From NCBI RefSeq assembly GCF_028858725.1, contig NC_084760.1, positions 65,043,867 to 65,107,866 of the forward strand: 64,000 nucleotides of DNA, in the 5' to 3' direction. The stretch comes from Colius striatus (lineage: Eukaryota; Chordata; Aves; Coliiformes; Coliidae). Of this stretch, positions 38,340 through 64,000 are shown in pieces. Positions within the stretch are counted from its first letter, which is position 1. The number at the start of each line of letters is the position of its first letter. The notes beneath the pieces were generated by a model. It was not told the DNA's origin. It made no database searches and saw nothing but the letters and a program-made list of their open reading frames with translations. Position numbers and translations under genes: made by a program.

Positions 38340-38765
38340 TCTTCCCCAGCATCTTCCTTATGACGGAAAGGCTGTGGGACCTGGGGCTGTTTAGTCTAGG
38401 AGGAGAAGAGACTGAGGGGGGATCTCATTAATATTTACAAATATTTAAATGGTGGGTGTCAGGAGGTTGGAGCATCCCTTTCTTCTATGGTATCTAGCAA
38501 CAGGAGAGGGGGTAATGGGATGAAGCTGGAACACAAAAAGTTCTATTTAAATATAAGAACAAACTATTTCACTGTTTAGGTGAGGGAGCCCTGGCACAGG
38601 CTGCCCAGAGGGGTTGTGGAGTCTCCTTCCTTGGAGGTCTTCAAGACCCGCCTGGACATGTTCCTGTGTGACCTGATCTAGGTGACCCTGCTTCTGCAAG
38701 GGGGTTGGACTAGATGATCTCTAAAGGTCCCTTCCAACCCCTACCATTCTGAGATTTTATGATAC
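38340..38765 (+). mobile_element. CR1 LINE 3' part (~430 bp)
   Basis: From ATGACGGAAAGGCTGTGGGA through TTTAGTCTAGGAGGAGAAG, CACAGGCTGCCCAGAGGGG and GACCTGATCTAGGTGACC to CTACCATTCTGAGATTTTAT. It covers the end of the reverse-transcriptase frame and the full 3' tail. Confidence 0.93.
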
Positions 38766-39469
38766 CTGAGAGCCAGATAGGTCAACAGTCCTGCAGCTAA
38801 GTCTGGATTTCACATGGAACCAACTGATATGTCTGCTCAGACTGGGATGTACTGTAATGTTAAACCAGAGAGAGTGCAATGCACATGGCACACAGATAAA
38901 ACATCTGTGTTAGGATGCAGCAAGATTTGGCCCTTGTCCTGCTTCCTGTCTGTGGGCAGGTCCCTTCCCCTTGCCTACTCCCAGAGCTCCCTCAGGCCTC
39001 CATATCTAAATGATAAATGATAATACTATGGACGTCCTATTTTCACTTCTTTTCACTTCATGCTATTATCTGATTGAAGGCCAAAACATCTGAATGATGA
39101 AACTGGCCAACAAACTTCCAGTCTGGAAGTTAAGAATTGAGGTTCAGTAAGGTCAGTCAAAACCTTCCAGTGGATTTTCATTGTTCTTGGGTCGAGATCT
39201 TCGTGAGACAAAAAAAAAAATCTCTGCTCTCACAAGTGTAAAAGAAACCTGAGGTGGTGGTGAAAAGGTATTTATCTGTTCAACAGCACACCCCACCCCA
39301 CCCTCCTCCAAAAAAAGGAGAGAAATCAGACTGCTTGGGAAGTTTCATTTCCAGGGTGTGTACCAGAGTGGGACAATGTCTACTCCTCTTTTGGGAGATG
39401 CTGATTTAATGAATGTGGCAGCTATTATGTGTGCTTGGGAGCCTTGCAGCCGTTTTTCTTCTGCTGATA

Positions 39470-39760
39470 TTTTCTTTTCTTTTCTGCTTTAATGAGTGTT
39501 TCTCTAATTGTATTGATGATTCCTGTTTAATTAGCACATTTTGGAGGAATGATCAAAAAATAATAAGATAAAGTAATCAGACAGGCATAGTGCAGAGGAA
39601 TAATAGCTGCTTTGTGGGGCTAATTGGAGTGGACAGTCCATCGGCTAGTTTGGGGCTCCTCACAGCTGGATATTCCCAGACTAGCTGTGCCATGTGCCCA
39701 GGACTTCCAAGCACCCATATACACCCAGCCCCAGTAGTCATTTCAATTAGCTTTAATGAG
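39470..39760. promoter_or_regulatory. TAATTA-type homeodomain site cluster (candidate element)
   Basis: TAATTAGC at 39528-39535 is a match to the binding consensus reported for the VSX2/CHX10 class. CAATTAGC at 39744-39751 is one base off. CTAATTG and CTAATTGG cores lie near 39504 and 39619. It lies 4.4 kb upstream of VSX1. Autoregulation is inference. Confidence 0.3.
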
Positions 39761-40279
39761 CTGTGAGTGAGCACCAAGGAGAACCTAGCGTGGACCTGCC
39801 CTGTTTTGCCACTGCCTGGATTTTGCAAAGGGCTTGGGAAGTGTTTTGCCCAGGACCTTCGGGTGCCACTGGGCAAAGCAACCCCAGAGCATCCCAGCTG
39901 ATACACCCTGTGTAGGACAGGAGGGGGTTGCCCATGAGGATGTGAGACGGGTGAGTAAACAGGACTGGAAAGCAACAACAAAGTGGAGTGGCAGCGAAAA
40001 GCGCCGTTGAAGGAGCAGCCAGAAATTAGAGGCACTGCAGTTGTGCCCTGCTCCACTTGGGTTTCTTCCTGAGCACCCTGTCCTTCGTGTTCCCCTCTGT
40101 CACACATGTATACACCCCTGAGACAAGCCCCAGCTTCCTCCCTAGGGGCAGGGACAGGGCTTTCCATGGGTTCCTACAGCTCCTGGAGATCTTTGGGGTG
40201 ATCTCTGCCTCCAGTCATGCCTCCAGTCGAGGCTGTAAGTGTAGCACCTTGATGGTCATTTGTTTGCCCTGGGTTTGGC

Positions 40280-40460
40280 TAGGAATTAATTAGGAGCTGG
40301 GCCCCAGGCTGCTGTGACAGCTGTCTGCGTGAGGCATTTCCCAGCAGTTTGATTAAATCTGTGACACTCCAGATGTGAGCGCCTTGTGCAGCGGCACATG
40401 GCTTCGTCTTAAACTCCACTTAAACCATGACTGCTCTTCTGGTTTTAATCAAAGGCAAAT
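40280..40460. promoter_or_regulatory. Block with TAATTAGG and inverted TTTGATTAAA motifs (candidate element)
   Basis: TAATTAGG at 40287-40294. TTTGATTAAA at 40348-40357 is repeated as its reverse complement TTTAATCAAA at 40444-40453. The latter overlaps ATCAAAG (40448-40454), which resembles a TCF/LEF core. No coding or repeat explanation. Confidence 0.3.
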
Positions 40461-41761
40461 GCCTTAAGACAGAAAGCTGTGCAGAGGAATTAGAAGAGAT
40501 GTCTCTGGGGCATGTGGAAAGGGACACCTCCCCCCTCCTCAGTGGCAATTGAGGGCTGCTGGTGTGCTTGCAGTGAGCCCGGCTGGCAATGTGGCAGTGC
40601 TGAGCAGGTGATGTGCACGCATGGACAGCTGTGGCTGTGCTTCACCCTCCAAAACTCAAGCTGGAAATGAACCCCTTTCCACAGCCCAGCAGTGCTGGGA
40701 GCACAGATTTTCTCATTTGTTTAATCTGGCCATGCCTGACCCTTCAAATCTACTGCTGCCTGGCCAGGAGTGCTTGTGGAACCCACCACGTGGCCCTGGC
40801 TGCAGCCTGAGGAAAGCCCCGTCGCCCAAGGTCATGAGATGGGCATCTCCCCTGGAGATGGGCAACTTCTCAGATCCTCTTCACCCGTGGGTCAGAGACA
40901 ATGTTTTCACAACAGCCATCACTTCCCCGTATTCCCTGCAGGACACAGAGGAGGTGGAAGAAAAGCCCTTTTTCTTCTATCCATGCTTATGGAGGCAGGG
41001 ACCTTCACCTCCAAGCTCCCACCCTTGCCAAATTGCCTATGTTACAATTGGCTGGCTGCTTGCCCTGCTGCCCTCTCTTCTTGAGCCACCCTACACTATG
41101 CAAGGTCCACCATGGCCACCAGCCAACCAGCTGAGCTTCCCCTGCAGGCCACACACACGAGGGCTGTGGCTTCAACATCATCCCTGGAAAACAGGTTCCA
41201 ACCTCACTCCTGTGCCTAGTTACCAGGAGCTGATGTGGGAGCACGGAGACAGTGGGGAGCACTGGGCTGTGACTCCCAATGCAGGAGCTTGGCTTCTGGA
41301 GTCCGTCCATCCTGGAGCACAGGAGCTTCTTCCACCCTGAGCTTCCTGAAACTGTCAGACTATCCTTTATTATTGACCTGATTCATATCTAAACCAGGGA
41401 GGTGAAAGCTGTCTTATCCCATTACTAATCCCCTAAACCAGGCCCTTCAATACCTTCTCCTTGCTGTCCCCTTCTCGCAGGTGGTTGTGAGGGAAGTGCA
41501 CATCCCTCTGGGTTTTTCCTGAGTTTTGCAACCCCGAAACCCACCAGCTGCTGGCCCAGGAGCCATCATTGTCTACCAAAATGTTGTGTGTACCAGCAGT
41601 GCCACAAGGACTTGCAAACTTCGCCCCAGTGTCTGAAGAGAAGGGTCCCAGGCACCAGTCACACCACCACAAGGAGGAGGGGACACTTGGGGGAAATGTC
41701 CCACCTCTCTGTGTCCCCAGTCCTGTGAAGCACAGCAGGGAGCGGAGCACAGGTGGCAGGG
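40461..41761. other. Intergenic, no supported gene
   Basis: Holds a 239-codon open frame at 40621-41340 on the plus strand, rich in Pro, Trp and Leu, with no domain, no start context and no similarity I recognise. Treated as chance. Confidence 0.5.
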
Positions 41762-42010
41762 GTGCTCCAGCATTCTAGCACAAGAAGAAATGGCCTCAAA
41801 TTGCACCAGGGGAGGTTTAGATTGGAGATTAGGAGGAACTTTCTCACCGAGAGGGTTGTTAGACGCTGTCCCAGGCTGCCCAGGGGCGTGGTGGAGTCCC
41901 CATCTCTGGAGAGACTGAAAAGACACATAAATGAGATGCTGAGAGATGTGGTTTAGTGGTGGGCTTGAAGTGCGAGGGGAGGGGTTGGACTCCATGATGT
42001 TAAAGTTCTT
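41762..42010 (+). mobile_element. CR1 LINE 3' fragment
   Basis: GAAATGGCCTCAAATTGCAC, GGAGGAACTTTCTCACCGAG, GTGGAGTCCCCATCTCTGGA and GGGTTGGACTCCATGATGTT form a ~250-bp CR1 end in plus orientation, 2 kb upstream of VSX1. Confidence 0.92.
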
Positions 42011-42234
42011 TTCCTGTGAAGGGCAGCACTCACCCCTGTGACATGGCTTTGCACCAGGGCCACAGTGCTGCAGCCTCTGGCCACCCTGGCCAGTGGCCTT
42101 GTGTTGGGGCTGGGTGCTGGGGCACCCAGGGGCTGTGGGGCCGGCTGGCAGGCCCCGTGCCCACGGCGGGGGAGGGGAAGGGGGAGGGGATGAAGCCCAG
42201 GGAAATTAGAGCAAGGGGCGACATTTGATGTTCT

Positions 42235-42400
42235 GCTCTTTAAGCGATTAATAATCTTTTGGCGTCGGAGAATCAGCTGAAAATCTTCCCTGGAAAACAA
42301 TGAGCAGAGAAACATTTACTGATTAGTCTAATCCCAGCTAATCCTATCTGATGAGCATATATCAAGATATCCTTTAACTGATTTATTGTCCAAAGGACTG
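42235..42400. promoter_or_regulatory. K50-homeodomain (OTX/CRX-type) site cluster upstream of VSX1
   Basis: Within 165 bp: CGATTAATAATC (42245-42256), GATTAG (42321-42326), and TAATCC at 42329-42334 and 42339-42344, exactly 10 bp apart. GATTAG-T-CTAATC forms a 6-bp-arm inverted repeat at 42321-42333. TAATCC is the known core for OTX2/CRX, which act in retina, and VSX1 is a retinal bipolar gene. Enhancer function is inferred. Confidence 0.45.
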
Positions 42401-42414
42401 CTGGAGATGCCCCC

Positions 42415-42550
42415 TCCCCATGGCCAGGCCTGTCCCCCCCAGCCCAGCCCGGCCCCCACGGAACGGCCCCAGCCCTGGCCCGTCCCAGCCACCTTGGCAC
42501 GGCCCAAGTCCCGGCCCCAGCCCCGGCCCCGGCCCGGGACGCAGGCAGCA
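42415..42550. repeat. C-rich low-complexity block (CCCGGCCCCAG-like units)
   Basis: A short, imperfect run of CCCCAG/CCCGG/GGCCC units, strongly C-rich on the plus strand (G-rich on the minus strand), between two AT-rich candidate elements. Confidence 0.7.
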
Positions 42551-42589
42551 GTGCCGTATCCAGGCCACCCCACCAGCACGGGCAGATTT

Positions 42590-42870
42590 AATCGCTATTT
42601 CCATTTCTGCATCTATCGGCTTTCTCTTGGGTTTGAGCTTTTATGTTTCATAAACTGATTAGGAGCAATTATAGGCGCTTTATCCCCAAACTTTCCAAAT
42701 GCCCAGGCCATATGCATATTTAAGGCTTCATCATCTCTCCCAACAGCTCAGCCTAAACGTAAACTGCTGAAATCAAGCTGATTCTGGGACAACGTCAAAA
42801 ATTAGGGTTTTATCCACTAATATCTGCTGGGACAGGAAATTTGTTGTGGATGGTGGCCGGATTATGGCTT
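42590..42870. promoter_or_regulatory. AT-rich candidate VSX1 element
   Basis: Contains TGATTAGGAGCAATTATAGG, CATATGCATATTTAAGG (POU/octamer-like), GGATTA at 42859-42864 and CTAATTACTG just after. It is repeat-free and sits between GC-rich stretches. Confidence 0.35.
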
Positions 42871-43169
42871 CTAATTACTGTGGCAGATCCTCCCTGCCTA
42901 GCAGTGAAAGTCTCCCATTCCAGCAAAAGTGTGGCAAAACCACTGTGGCAAAGCAAAGGTGCCCAAGGGAACCCTGGGGTGCCCTGTCCCCGGGTGGGGG
43001 ACAGCCTGGGGGAGGGGGGTGTTGTCCCCAGCATCCCCCGCATCTGGAGACCCCCTGCCTTGGGCTTTGGGAGTATGACCCTCCCGCAACTCCCGCTCCC
43101 CTCTTTGCCTATCGGGGTGCGAAGCATTGATGGCCCAGAGCGTCCCCCCCAGCCAACCCCCAGCGCCCA

Positions 43170-43400
43170 GGCCACGGCAATTATCCTAAATGAAAGTTAT
43201 TGTTCTGCTAATCCTGGGAACAGCTTGCGAGGGGAGATTTGGGTCTTTCTTTAATAATGCAAAGTTAATGCGGAGTCCCCTTGTAATTATCTTTATCAGA
43301 AGGACCCTCGGTTAATCTGACGGTCCAGCGAAGGCCCAGATCAGGCAGCCTGTGTAAGCCGGTTGTAAATCGTTTCCATCAACAGATGAAGGGAAGGAGG
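43170..43400. promoter_or_regulatory. Candidate VSX1 promoter-proximal element
   Basis: Contains CAATTATCC, GCTAATCCTGGG (TAATCC at 43209-43214), TTAATAATGC, TGTAATTATC and GTTAATCTG within ~150 bp, 0.7-0.9 kb upstream of the VSX1 start. No open frame or repeat accounts for it. Confidence 0.38.
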
Positions 43401-43948
43401 GGAAAAAAAAAATCCCACAACATTGCAGCCCAGGTGGAAGAATCTGGGAGCAAAAGGGAACGTGAGCGTGAAGGCCAGAGCACCTCGAGGTGCCAGAGGG
43501 ACATCCCAGCTCCATCCCTGCAGCCTCAGGGTGCCGAGCAGAGGGAGAGGGAGCGGATGGGATGCCCTGGCTGGGATGCAGGGCTGAAGAGCCACGGGGT
43601 GGGATGGGGGTACTGGGGAGAGGACCTGAGGAGGGCACTGTGGGGCCCTGAAAGAGGGGATATAGTGAGGGGCGTCCTGGGAGAAGAGCCGGTGAGGGAG
43701 CCCACAGGGGGTGTGAGCAGCGTTCGTGAAGGAGCTGGGCGGACAGAATCAGGAGGGGAGAAGGGCTGAGGAGGTCCTGGGGAGGGCCTGAGACGGATCG
43801 CAGGGGACCCAGAGAGGGGATGGGGAGGACCGAGGGGCGGGGGCCTAGGGGAGCGGAGGGAGGGACGGCGGCAGGAGGTGGCGGGGGGGCCGGGGGAGGG
43901 GCGCGGGGCCGGTGCGGCGGGGATGGGGAGGGGGGCGCCGGGGGCCGT

Positions 43949-44029
43949 TAATCCGGGGATTGGGAGCGCCCCCCCCCACCCCGGCCCGGGGTGTGATTGG
44001 AGCCAGGGCGGGCGGCGGGCCCATAAAAG
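43949..44029 (+). promoter_or_regulatory. VSX1: VSX1 core promoter: inverted TAATCC pair, CCAAT box, TATA-like box
   Basis: TAATCC (43949-43954) and GGATTG (43957-43962) form an inverted pair of K50-homeodomain cores 2 bp apart. ATTGG at 43996-44000 is an inverted CCAAT box. CATAAAAG at 44022-44029 is TATA-like. The spacing suggests a start near 44050-44060 and a 5' UTR of only ~20-25 nt before the ATG at 44077. Confidence 0.55.
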
Positions 44030-44076
44030 GGGCGGTGGACGGCGCTGGCCGCTCCGGGCCGGGGCAGGCGGCGGCG

Positions 44077-47035
<2,959 letters not shown>

Positions 47036-47965
47036 GCTTGGGGTGCCCTGGAGGAGGCCAGACCTCGCAGCTTCCCAGCGAGATAACAATATTTATTGAT
47101 ACATAGCTCTATATTTTTCTTAAATAATGGAACTTTTATCTGAATTCAGGGCATTATAAACCTGAGCACAAACACATCCCCTTGCCCCCCCACCTCTCTC
47201 ACTTTTGAGCAGTTCACATCTCGGCAGGGTCGAGGGTGGGAGAGGTGTGAAAAGTAGATGCGGAGCGCTGCTAGGGGAGAGCTGTCCTTTCCCCCCGGGC
47301 TGCGAGGGCTTCCCCGGCAGGCCAGGAGCACAAACTGCAGCGATGCGACAACGGCCGGGAGCCATTCCCTTCTCAAACAGCCGGGGGAGCAGAGAGACGG
47401 TGCAGGAGCCCACAGGCCCCTCCTCTGCGCGTTTGCAGCCCGTGGAGCGAGTCCCTCCGCTCTGAACACACGATTCTTCCACCTCGAGGAGCAGCAGGTT
47501 TTTGAAACACGGTAGGGTTCCTCCTTAAGCTGGTGTAACCTGGTTTATACCTCCTGAGGACCTGGCCTCCCAACGCAGCCTTATCACTGGATTTTACACT
47601 GTGTAGCTTCCTTAACTCAGATTTGGGAGAAGGGGGTTAAAAGACCTTTTTTTATTTATGCAATGATTTTGTACATTCTTGAATGTGATTTGCCACGCTA
47701 TGCATAATAGAACAGACCTTTTGGATAAGCCAAGCCATAGTACCCCGGAGCAATGAAACAATTTTTTGTGAATTGACATAAGAAGATATTTTGTAACTGT
47801 CTGTAAAAAAAAGAAAGTGTTAATGTCAGAGCCGTCTCTTGGTCGTCCTGTATTTATGTCTAAAAGCACTTTAGTGATCTGGATTTTTGAATGTGGCTCT
47901 TCCTGTCTTGTCCACTGTTTATTTATTACACACTCATAAATAAAAATCGTGCTGTATCTTTAGTT
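47036..47965 (+). other. VSX1: VSX1 3' untranslated region
   Basis: From the stop to just past the AATAAA at 47939. Includes AT-rich stretches (ATATTTATTGATACATAG). No repeat is seen in it. Confidence 0.65.
47939..47944 (+). terminator. VSX1: Polyadenylation signal of VSX1
   Basis: AATAAA within ATAAATAAAAATCG, ~900 nt after the stop, followed by a GT-rich CCTGTGTTGCAG. An earlier AATAAA-like site is not evident. Confidence 0.65.
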
Positions 47966-50269
47966 TTCACACCCTGTGTTGCAGTTTGTACCTTCCTTGG
48001 GCACAGCTTGGTAGCTGCTGGCTTTGAGCTGATTCTCTGCGGACTCGAGACTGAAGTGGGCTGGAGGGCTCTGCTAGGCAATGCAATTGTTCCATGGGGG
48101 TGAAGGCAAAGCTCTTGTGTATCTCTCCAGAACCGATGTCTAGTCCAGAGGCCTCCACGTTTCAGAAAGTGATGAAGAGCCAAACCACAGCTGATGGGTT
48201 GGGAGAAACAGTGCAAAATGGAGCACTCAGCAAGTGCCTGAGGGAAGTCGCAAGGATAAAGTTGCTCCATTCTCCCAAGGATTGTCAAAAAGCCACCCCT
48301 TCCTTGATCCGTTTGCCATGTGAGGTTTGTTGCTGCAACAGCGGCTGAGGGCTGGGCTGAGCTGACCTCTGTACGCTGTGCGGCAGCACTCCTGGAACAC
48401 CTCCAGCTCCAGCTGCTGGCCAAAGCATAACAGAAAATTATCCAAAGCTTTCATTCAAATCTCTGTAATTCCAATTTGGAAAGTTTCCTAATACAGCTCG
48501 GGGAGTGGGAGGGGATGTGCAGCCATGTAACAATGCTGTCACCTGTCCATACCTCTGCTGCTTGGCCTGGCTCTGTGCAGCGCAGTGCCAGCTGGGAGGA
48601 GAGCGGTGGGATTCTGACTGGGAAGAGCAGAGTGATAAAAGTGGCATCTACAGATTTCCTGCTTTTCCGCCCCTCCCCTTGGCCAGGGAGTGGAACATAT
48701 GCATGGCAAATACAAGCTTTGTAGCACAAAAAAACCCCTAAATGTGGAGCGGGGTGGGGGGGTGGCATGGGGAGCATGGTACAGGGAAGGACCAGCCAGG
48801 GCTTACTGCAGCAGCAATTAGGCTTGCAGAGAGCCGAGACTTAGCACGTTGGAGGCCTAATCCTGCCTGAGCAGCATCTGCAAACCTTTTATTTGGGCCG
48901 TGCCGTGCTGGCGCTGGATGCCTGCAATCATCTGGGGTTTTTTTGCCCTGCCTGCCTGCCTACATGCAGATGGCCCAGCCTTTTGCCTTGTGCTGGGAGC
49001 ACGAGCACACCACTGCCACAACTGCCTCAAGGAGAAAGGCCACCACCCCAACCCCACACTGGGTGCTTGCAACGCTCCTGGCTGCAGCTGAGGGGGCTCC
49101 CAGATCTCACTTCAGCCTCTGAAAGGGGAGTCAGAGGGAAGGCTGTTGGCCTGAGGCACTTTTTGCCTGCAGGGAAGTAACAGTGGAGTGTGCCGGGGCT
49201 CAAGTATGCTGCTCTCCTTACAGGGTCAGAGTGAAGGGAGGTGCTGGTGGGTGACAGCAGTTGCCCAAGGCTCAGCTCCCGGCTGCCAGGATCTGGTGGG
49301 GCAATCCCTCTGAGCAGAGACAGTCACCCACCTCTTAGGCACTCTTAGGCAGGACAGGGCTGGCTGCTATGTAGCAGCAGTAAGAAAGAGTAGGGCAGCA
49401 TGTTCTTCTTGCCTTGCTAGCACAAGCCTGTGCTTCTGCAGTGAGGTTGCCCATGCAGGACCCAGAGTCCATCCTGGTGACTGCACCAGGGCATGAGCTT
49501 CCCTCTGTGAGGGGCCCTGGGAGATCCCTTTGACGTGGCTCGGGCACCAGGAGCGGGTAACATCAAAGCCAGAACAAAGAGAATACAATTAGATTACTTT
49601 GTCATCTCTTAGCTTTTATGAGATTGCAAGGTGATGTCTGGGAGTTGCGAGGAGGCAGTAGGAGCCCCGAGCAGGCCAGAACAGAGAAGGCCGCAGGGCT
49701 GCATCTGCAGAAGCACCTTCAGGTGCCATTTCTGTACAGCTTAGTAACGTTCGTTTTATTTTGTCTCGGCTGATCCTCCCAAGCCGCTGGCTGGCTTCTC
49801 AGCCTGGGAAGTTAGGAAGAGAGTAAGAACGTTTTGCAAGCGCTCCCTCGTGTGGAGCCGTGCGATGGGACACAGTGAGCAGCTCAGGGATGGGGAAGGT
49901 GGGCTGGAAGTCCTAGAGGTAGCCAGAAGCCTCACTCCTTCCCCTCGCTCCAACAGGCCCCTGTCAGCCTGGGATACAGCTGCAGGGGTGTCTGCGTGCA
50001 GAACTAAAGAATCCTACGGGGGGGATGTTTTTTTCATTACTTCTTGGGTCACCAACAAGAAATGAGGGTTCCCTTTCTGAGGCCAAGCTGGCTATTGGCA
50101 GAGAGCACAGATCTCCTCCAGACTGCTCCTTTCCAAGCGTAGTTCAGCACCAACGCCCAATAGAAGCACATTGTTACGAACCAAGCGCACGTGTTCAGCC
50201 TGCAACATCCTCCTCAGGCTGGCAGTGGTGAGGGCGATCCGTTCTGCTCCGGGGGCGTACGCCAATTCC
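47966..50269. other. VSX1-PEX6 spacer, no gene recognised
   Basis: About 2.3 kb of moderately GC-rich sequence between the VSX1 poly(A) site and the PEX6 CpG island. Nothing is recognisable except a short AT-rich patch at 49585-49620 with CAATTAGATTAC. Open frames are short. Confidence 0.5.
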
Positions 50270-50636
50270 CACTCATTCCACGCTCTGCCGGTGCGAGGCT
50301 GGGGGAGGGCAGGGTCCTCAGCAAACGCCGCACCGGCCTCTTTGGCCCCGCTGCCCCTCTCTCCACCTCCCGCAGCCCCTCGCTGCTGGAGCCCGAGGAG
50401 GACGGCGTCGGTGCGACGGGCCCTGTGCCCGGGCCGGGAGTCCGCTGCTGCCGCCGGGACAGGTGCCGTCGGTGCGTGGCCGAGCCGGGGCGCTCCTGAT
50501 GGGCGCCAGCCGCCGCGCTCCCGCTCCCGCTCCCGGCGCGCCCGGGGCCGCCCTGCGCCACCGCCCGATGCCCTCTGCGTGCCGCCCCCGCGCCTGCGCC
50601 GTGCCGGCGGGGCGGAACGGGGCCGGGCCGGTCGCG

Positions 50637-64000
<13,364 letters not shown>

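Noticed and set aside
40621-41340. 239-codon plus-strand open frame in the FUCA2-VSX1 interval
   Set aside because: Protein is Pro/Trp/Leu-rich with no domain or repeat pattern, no promoter or splice context, and ends 420 bp before a CR1. Several overlapping frames of similar length occur in the same GC-moderate stretch.

Overview
The window is nuclear vertebrate DNA, almost certainly from a bird. Short exons sit in large introns, and all four genes are clear vertebrate orthologues. More than a dozen CR1 LINE fragments are present, including the avian-type 3' end that reads (on one strand) as a TCACAGAATGGTAGGGGTTG block, and CpG islands mark three gene starts. I could not identify the species.

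Layout. (1) 1-12.4 kb, plus strand: PEX3, the peroxisomal membrane docking factor for PEX19. Ten exons are inside the window and the 5' exons lie off the left edge. (2) 13.1-24.8 kb, minus strand: a complete seven-exon FUCA2 (secreted alpha-L-fucosidase, GH29, 470 codons plus stop), tail-to-tail with PEX3. (3) 24.8-43.4 kb: a gene-poor interval with CR1 remnants and several AT-rich blocks full of homeodomain-type (TAAT/GATTA) sites, densest in the last 4 kb before VSX1. (4) 43.4-48 kb, plus strand: a complete five-exon VSX1 (visual system homeobox 1, 344 aa) with a CpG-island promoter containing a TATA-like box, an inverted CCAAT box and an inverted pair of K50-homeodomain sites. (5) 50.3-64 kb, plus strand: PEX6, the AAA+ peroxin that works with PEX1 to recycle PEX5. 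Thirteen exons are present and the last ones lie off the right edge.

The genes do not form an operon-like unit. PEX3 and PEX6 both serve peroxisome biogenesis (membrane-protein insertion and receptor recycling respectively), but nothing in the sequence links their regulation. The adjacency FUCA2-VSX1-PEX6 is worth noting because the human orthologues lie at three separate loci.

I found no undescribed gene system. The most interesting leads are the candidate VSX1 regulatory elements, the degenerate first ATPase site of PEX6, and the unusual gene neighbourhood. Exon boundaries were set by hand from GT-AG sites, reading frame and remembered vertebrate orthologues. The FUCA2 and VSX1 exon sums are exact multiples of three, which supports the models.
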